The position numbers were made by a program, and so were the translations under genes. Source: Gammaproteobacteria bacterium (lineage in GTDB: Bacteria > Pseudomonadota > Gammaproteobacteria > Pseudomonadales > Porticoccaceae). Taken from it: DNA of 28,462 nucleotides. Location: positions 1 to 28,462 of the forward strand of contig QNFO01000002.1 in the NCBI GenBank assembly GCA_003646355.1. Reading direction: 5' to 3'. Below are positions 27,318-28,462 of this stretch, one piece after another. The notes under the pieces are model-generated. The model was not told the DNA's origin. It did no database searches and saw nothing but the letters and a program-made list of their open reading frames with translations. Numbering within the stretch: the stretch's first letter is position 1; each line of letters opens with the position of its first letter.

Positions 27318-27586
27318 TGGAGATCACGACAGAGGTTTCACGGGTACGGGTGCCCCGCGTGGGCGAGGCGATCCTGACGATGACCATCGACATCGACGGC
27401 GTCGCGGTGAAGAGCCGAAGATGGCTCGCTGTCTACGTGCCGGCGAAGAAGGGCGCGGTGCCGGTCAGGCTCGCGGACGTTGGCATGGAGGAGGTTGCGC
27501 AGGCTGCTTTCGTGGGTGCCGTGGCGGTACTCACAGCCATCGGCGAGGCGCGGGAGAAGCGGAAGACGGCGGCGGTGACCCCATGA
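27314..27586 (+). CDS. Unknown 90-aa protein
   Basis: ATG 27314 (or 27317) after GGAAGGTGGG. MEITTEVSRVRVPRVGEAIL and TMTIDIDGVAVKSRRWLAVY are beta-rich; the end is helical (AREKRKTAAVTP). The open frame extends to 27260, but that part resembles the broken upstream gene. Overlaps the next start (ATGA). Confidence 0.6.
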   Translation: MMEITTEVSRVRVPRVGEAILTMTIDIDGVAVKSRRWLAVYVPAKKGAVPVRLADVGMEEVAQAAFVGAVAVLTAIGEAREKRKTAAVTP

Positions 27587-27849
27587 CGCTCAGCCTATAC
27601 GCAATCGCCGCTGACTATCGCGCCGCTATCGAGCACATCGACCCGGAGACGGGGGAGGTTGACGACGACCTGGAGGCGCGCCTGTCACGCCCTCGCAGCG
27701 TGGTCATGGATGAGCGGGTGACAACGCTGGAGGCGGAGGTGGCGAAGTTGCGGGCGGTGGTCGATGCGGCGATAGCGATGCGAGACAGCTACGGCGTCAG
27801 CACTAAACTGCGACTGGCACTCGAAGCGCTGGAGACAGGACATGGATGA
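27583..27849 (+). CDS. Gp157-like small protein containing module C
   Basis: 88 residues from ATG 27583. The start LYAIAADYRAAIEHIDPETG with EVDDDLEARL resembles the N-terminus of Siphovirus Gp157-type proteins; a coiled segment with module C (LEAEVAKLRAVVDAA) follows, in place of the family's usual long coiled coil. The family link is tentative. The longer frame from 27241 is chance openness. Confidence 0.6.
   Translation: MTLSLYAIAADYRAAIEHIDPETGEVDDDLEARLSRPRSVVMDERVTTLEAEVAKLRAVVDAAIAMRDSYGVSTKLRLALEALETGHG
27742..27771 (+). repeat. Module C copy 2
   Basis: Identical over 30 bp to 26565-26594; here it forms the coiled part of the Gp157-like protein. Confidence 0.85.
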
Positions 27850-28225
27850 CCCGCGCTACTTCTGCGCCTGCCACCGGCAGCTTACCACATCGTCGATGGG
27901 GTGCGATGGTGCGGGGCAGCACATGGCGGTCCCATGGGCACATCTCACCGCACACCAACAGAGAGACGCGCGAGCGCTTGACGGTTTTGTTGACAAGGCG
28001 AAACGCCTCGACGCCCTCGACGCGAAGGGAGGTGGAGTGATGGCGGTGCGTGAGTGGGACTGCGAGGTGTGCGGCGTGCGGTTCGAGCACCGGGGCCATA
28101 CGCCGGAGTGCTCCGATTGCAGGGCCATCGTCTGCGATGGTTGCGCGGCGCCGATGGGCAAGCGGTGCTCCACGCACCTAGCGTGGGCTGAGGGCGATGG
28201 CGAGGAGGCCAGCGATGGCGAGTGA
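27842..28225 (+). CDS. 127-aa Cys-rich protein, apparent fusion of two genes
   Basis: ATG 27842. The first 66 residues (FCACHRQL, MGCDGAGQH...RLDALDAKGGG) end in module B; the rest from Met67 (ATG 28040) is a Cys-rich zinc protein (CEVCG, CSDC, CDGC, C). In the other copies module B ends with TGA overlapping the next ATG. Here a 2-bp deletion shifts the frame past TGA and joins the two coding parts. The second part could still start alone at 28040, with GGGAGGTGG upstream. Confidence 0.6.
   Translation: MDDPRYFCACHRQLTTSSMGCDGAGQHMAVPWAHLTAHQQRDARALDGFVDKAKRLDALDAKGGGVMAVREWDCEVCGVRFEHRGHTPECSDCRAIVCDGCAAPMGKRCSTHLAWAEGDGEEASDGE
28013..28043 (+). repeat. Module B copy 3, with 2-bp deletion
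   Basis: GCCCTCGACGCG-AAGGGAGGTGG against GCGGCCGGGGAGGTGG in the other copies. The missing 2 bp remove the stop from frame and create the fusion at 27842-28225. Confidence 0.8.
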
Positions 28226-28462
28226 CTACACGCAGACGGCGCTCGACCTCGCTACCATTGCGGCCACCACGTCACCATACAAGGCCGCAGCGGATACCGC
28301 GCAAGCCCTCCGCGCCGCCTACGAAGCCGGGGCGCGTGAGATGCGGGAGCGGGCTGCGTGCGAGGCGGGTGACGCTCTTGCGGAGCGCGGGTACCATTTC
28401 GGCGGGGTTGTGGCCCGTGTGCGCGCCCTCCCCACGTCACCTGAAACCCTAGCCGAAGCCGC
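28215..28462 (+). CDS. Module D/A family protein, 3' truncated by window end
   Basis: ATG 28215 lies in the end of the previous gene; the frame is open to the last base (82 full codons). It begins MASDYTQTALDLATIAATT, similar to module D, and has AQALRAAYEAGAREMRE, module A. The rest (DALAERGYHFGGVVARVRAL) is new. Third member of the shuffled family. Confidence 0.65.
   Translation, partial: MASDYTQTALDLATIAATTSPYKAAADTAQALRAAYEAGAREMRERAACEAGDALAERGYHFGGVVARVRALPTSPETLAEA
28305..28340 (+). repeat. Module A copy 3
   Basis: Diverged copy of 26070-26105, encoding ALRAAYEAGARE. Confidence 0.75.

Noticed and set aside
1..28462. tRNA genes
   Set aside because: I found no cloverleaf with a GTTCRA T-loop and matching acceptor arms on either strand by eye. 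A tRNAscan-SE run would settle this.
26067..28462. CRISPR array
   Set aside because: The repeats here are coding modules of 30-36 bp at irregular distances and in different orders, without uniform spacers.

Overview
The window looks like part of a GC-rich, double-stranded DNA phage genome with a contractile tail (myovirus morphology). The evidence is the C-terminal part of a tail-sheath protein followed by a likely tail-tube protein at the left end, very dense gene packing with ATGA/TGATG overlaps and strong AAGGAGG ribosome sites, many small proteins without recognisable function, phage-type nucleotide and DNA enzymes (bifunctional-type dCTP deaminase, ThyX, DEDDh exonuclease, SNase-like nuclease), two free-standing homing-type endonucleases and an endolysin-like protein. 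There is no rRNA or tRNA and no bacterial housekeeping gene. The host cannot be told from the sequence; codon use says only that it is GC-rich.

Layout. 1-4349 (+): late virion block: sheath (5' end outside the window), a small acidic protein, a tail-tube-like protein, a terminator-like hairpin, then a 624-aa protein with an InPase-type domain. 4350-6628 (-): three cassettes that each begin with the same promoter-like motif (CTATTAGCAKARTG) and end with the same type of UUCG terminator: a four-gene unit (6578-5331), a one-gene unit (5099-4686), and a unit with no convincing protein gene (4591-4437) that looks like a small RNA gene. 6633-9847 (-): an overlapping string with an HNH endonuclease, a Cys/His/Asp protein, and three consecutive DNA-binding-type proteins. 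9848-9914: AT-rich divergent control region. 9915-11122 (+): unknown protein and DEDDh exonuclease, convergent with 11119-11826 (-). 11831-11875: two copies of the promoter-like motif back to back, one per strand.

11891-18310 (+) is one long rightward operon of unknown small proteins, a homing-type endonuclease, Dcd, a conserved CxxC phage protein, SNase, ThyX and two microproteins. It ends at a 13-bp stem terminator which itself follows a motif copy, so a short RNA is possible there. 18568-21455 (+) carries a Cys-rich mini protein, two ribbon-helix-helix-type proteins, the endolysin and several zinc-ribbon-type proteins. 21532-23152 (+) is a chain of tiny overlapping genes ending in two related mini membrane proteins. 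23278-23649 (+) encodes a histone-H1-like Lys/Ala-rich protein with its own operator-like dyad and terminator. 23742-28462 (+) is an accessory region. From about 26.0 kb it changes base composition and is built from shuffled repeated modules, and it contains a perfect 25-bp inverted repeat at 24326/25282.

How it fits together: Dcd (probably releasing dUMP directly) plus ThyX would make dTMP from dCTP. The nucleases and HTH/RHH proteins serve replication and regulation. The shared motif and matched terminators appear to organise transcription on both strands. The most unusual signals are this motif system, the two candidate small RNAs (one with an anti-Shine-Dalgarno loop), the long-range inverted repeat and the shuffled module array.
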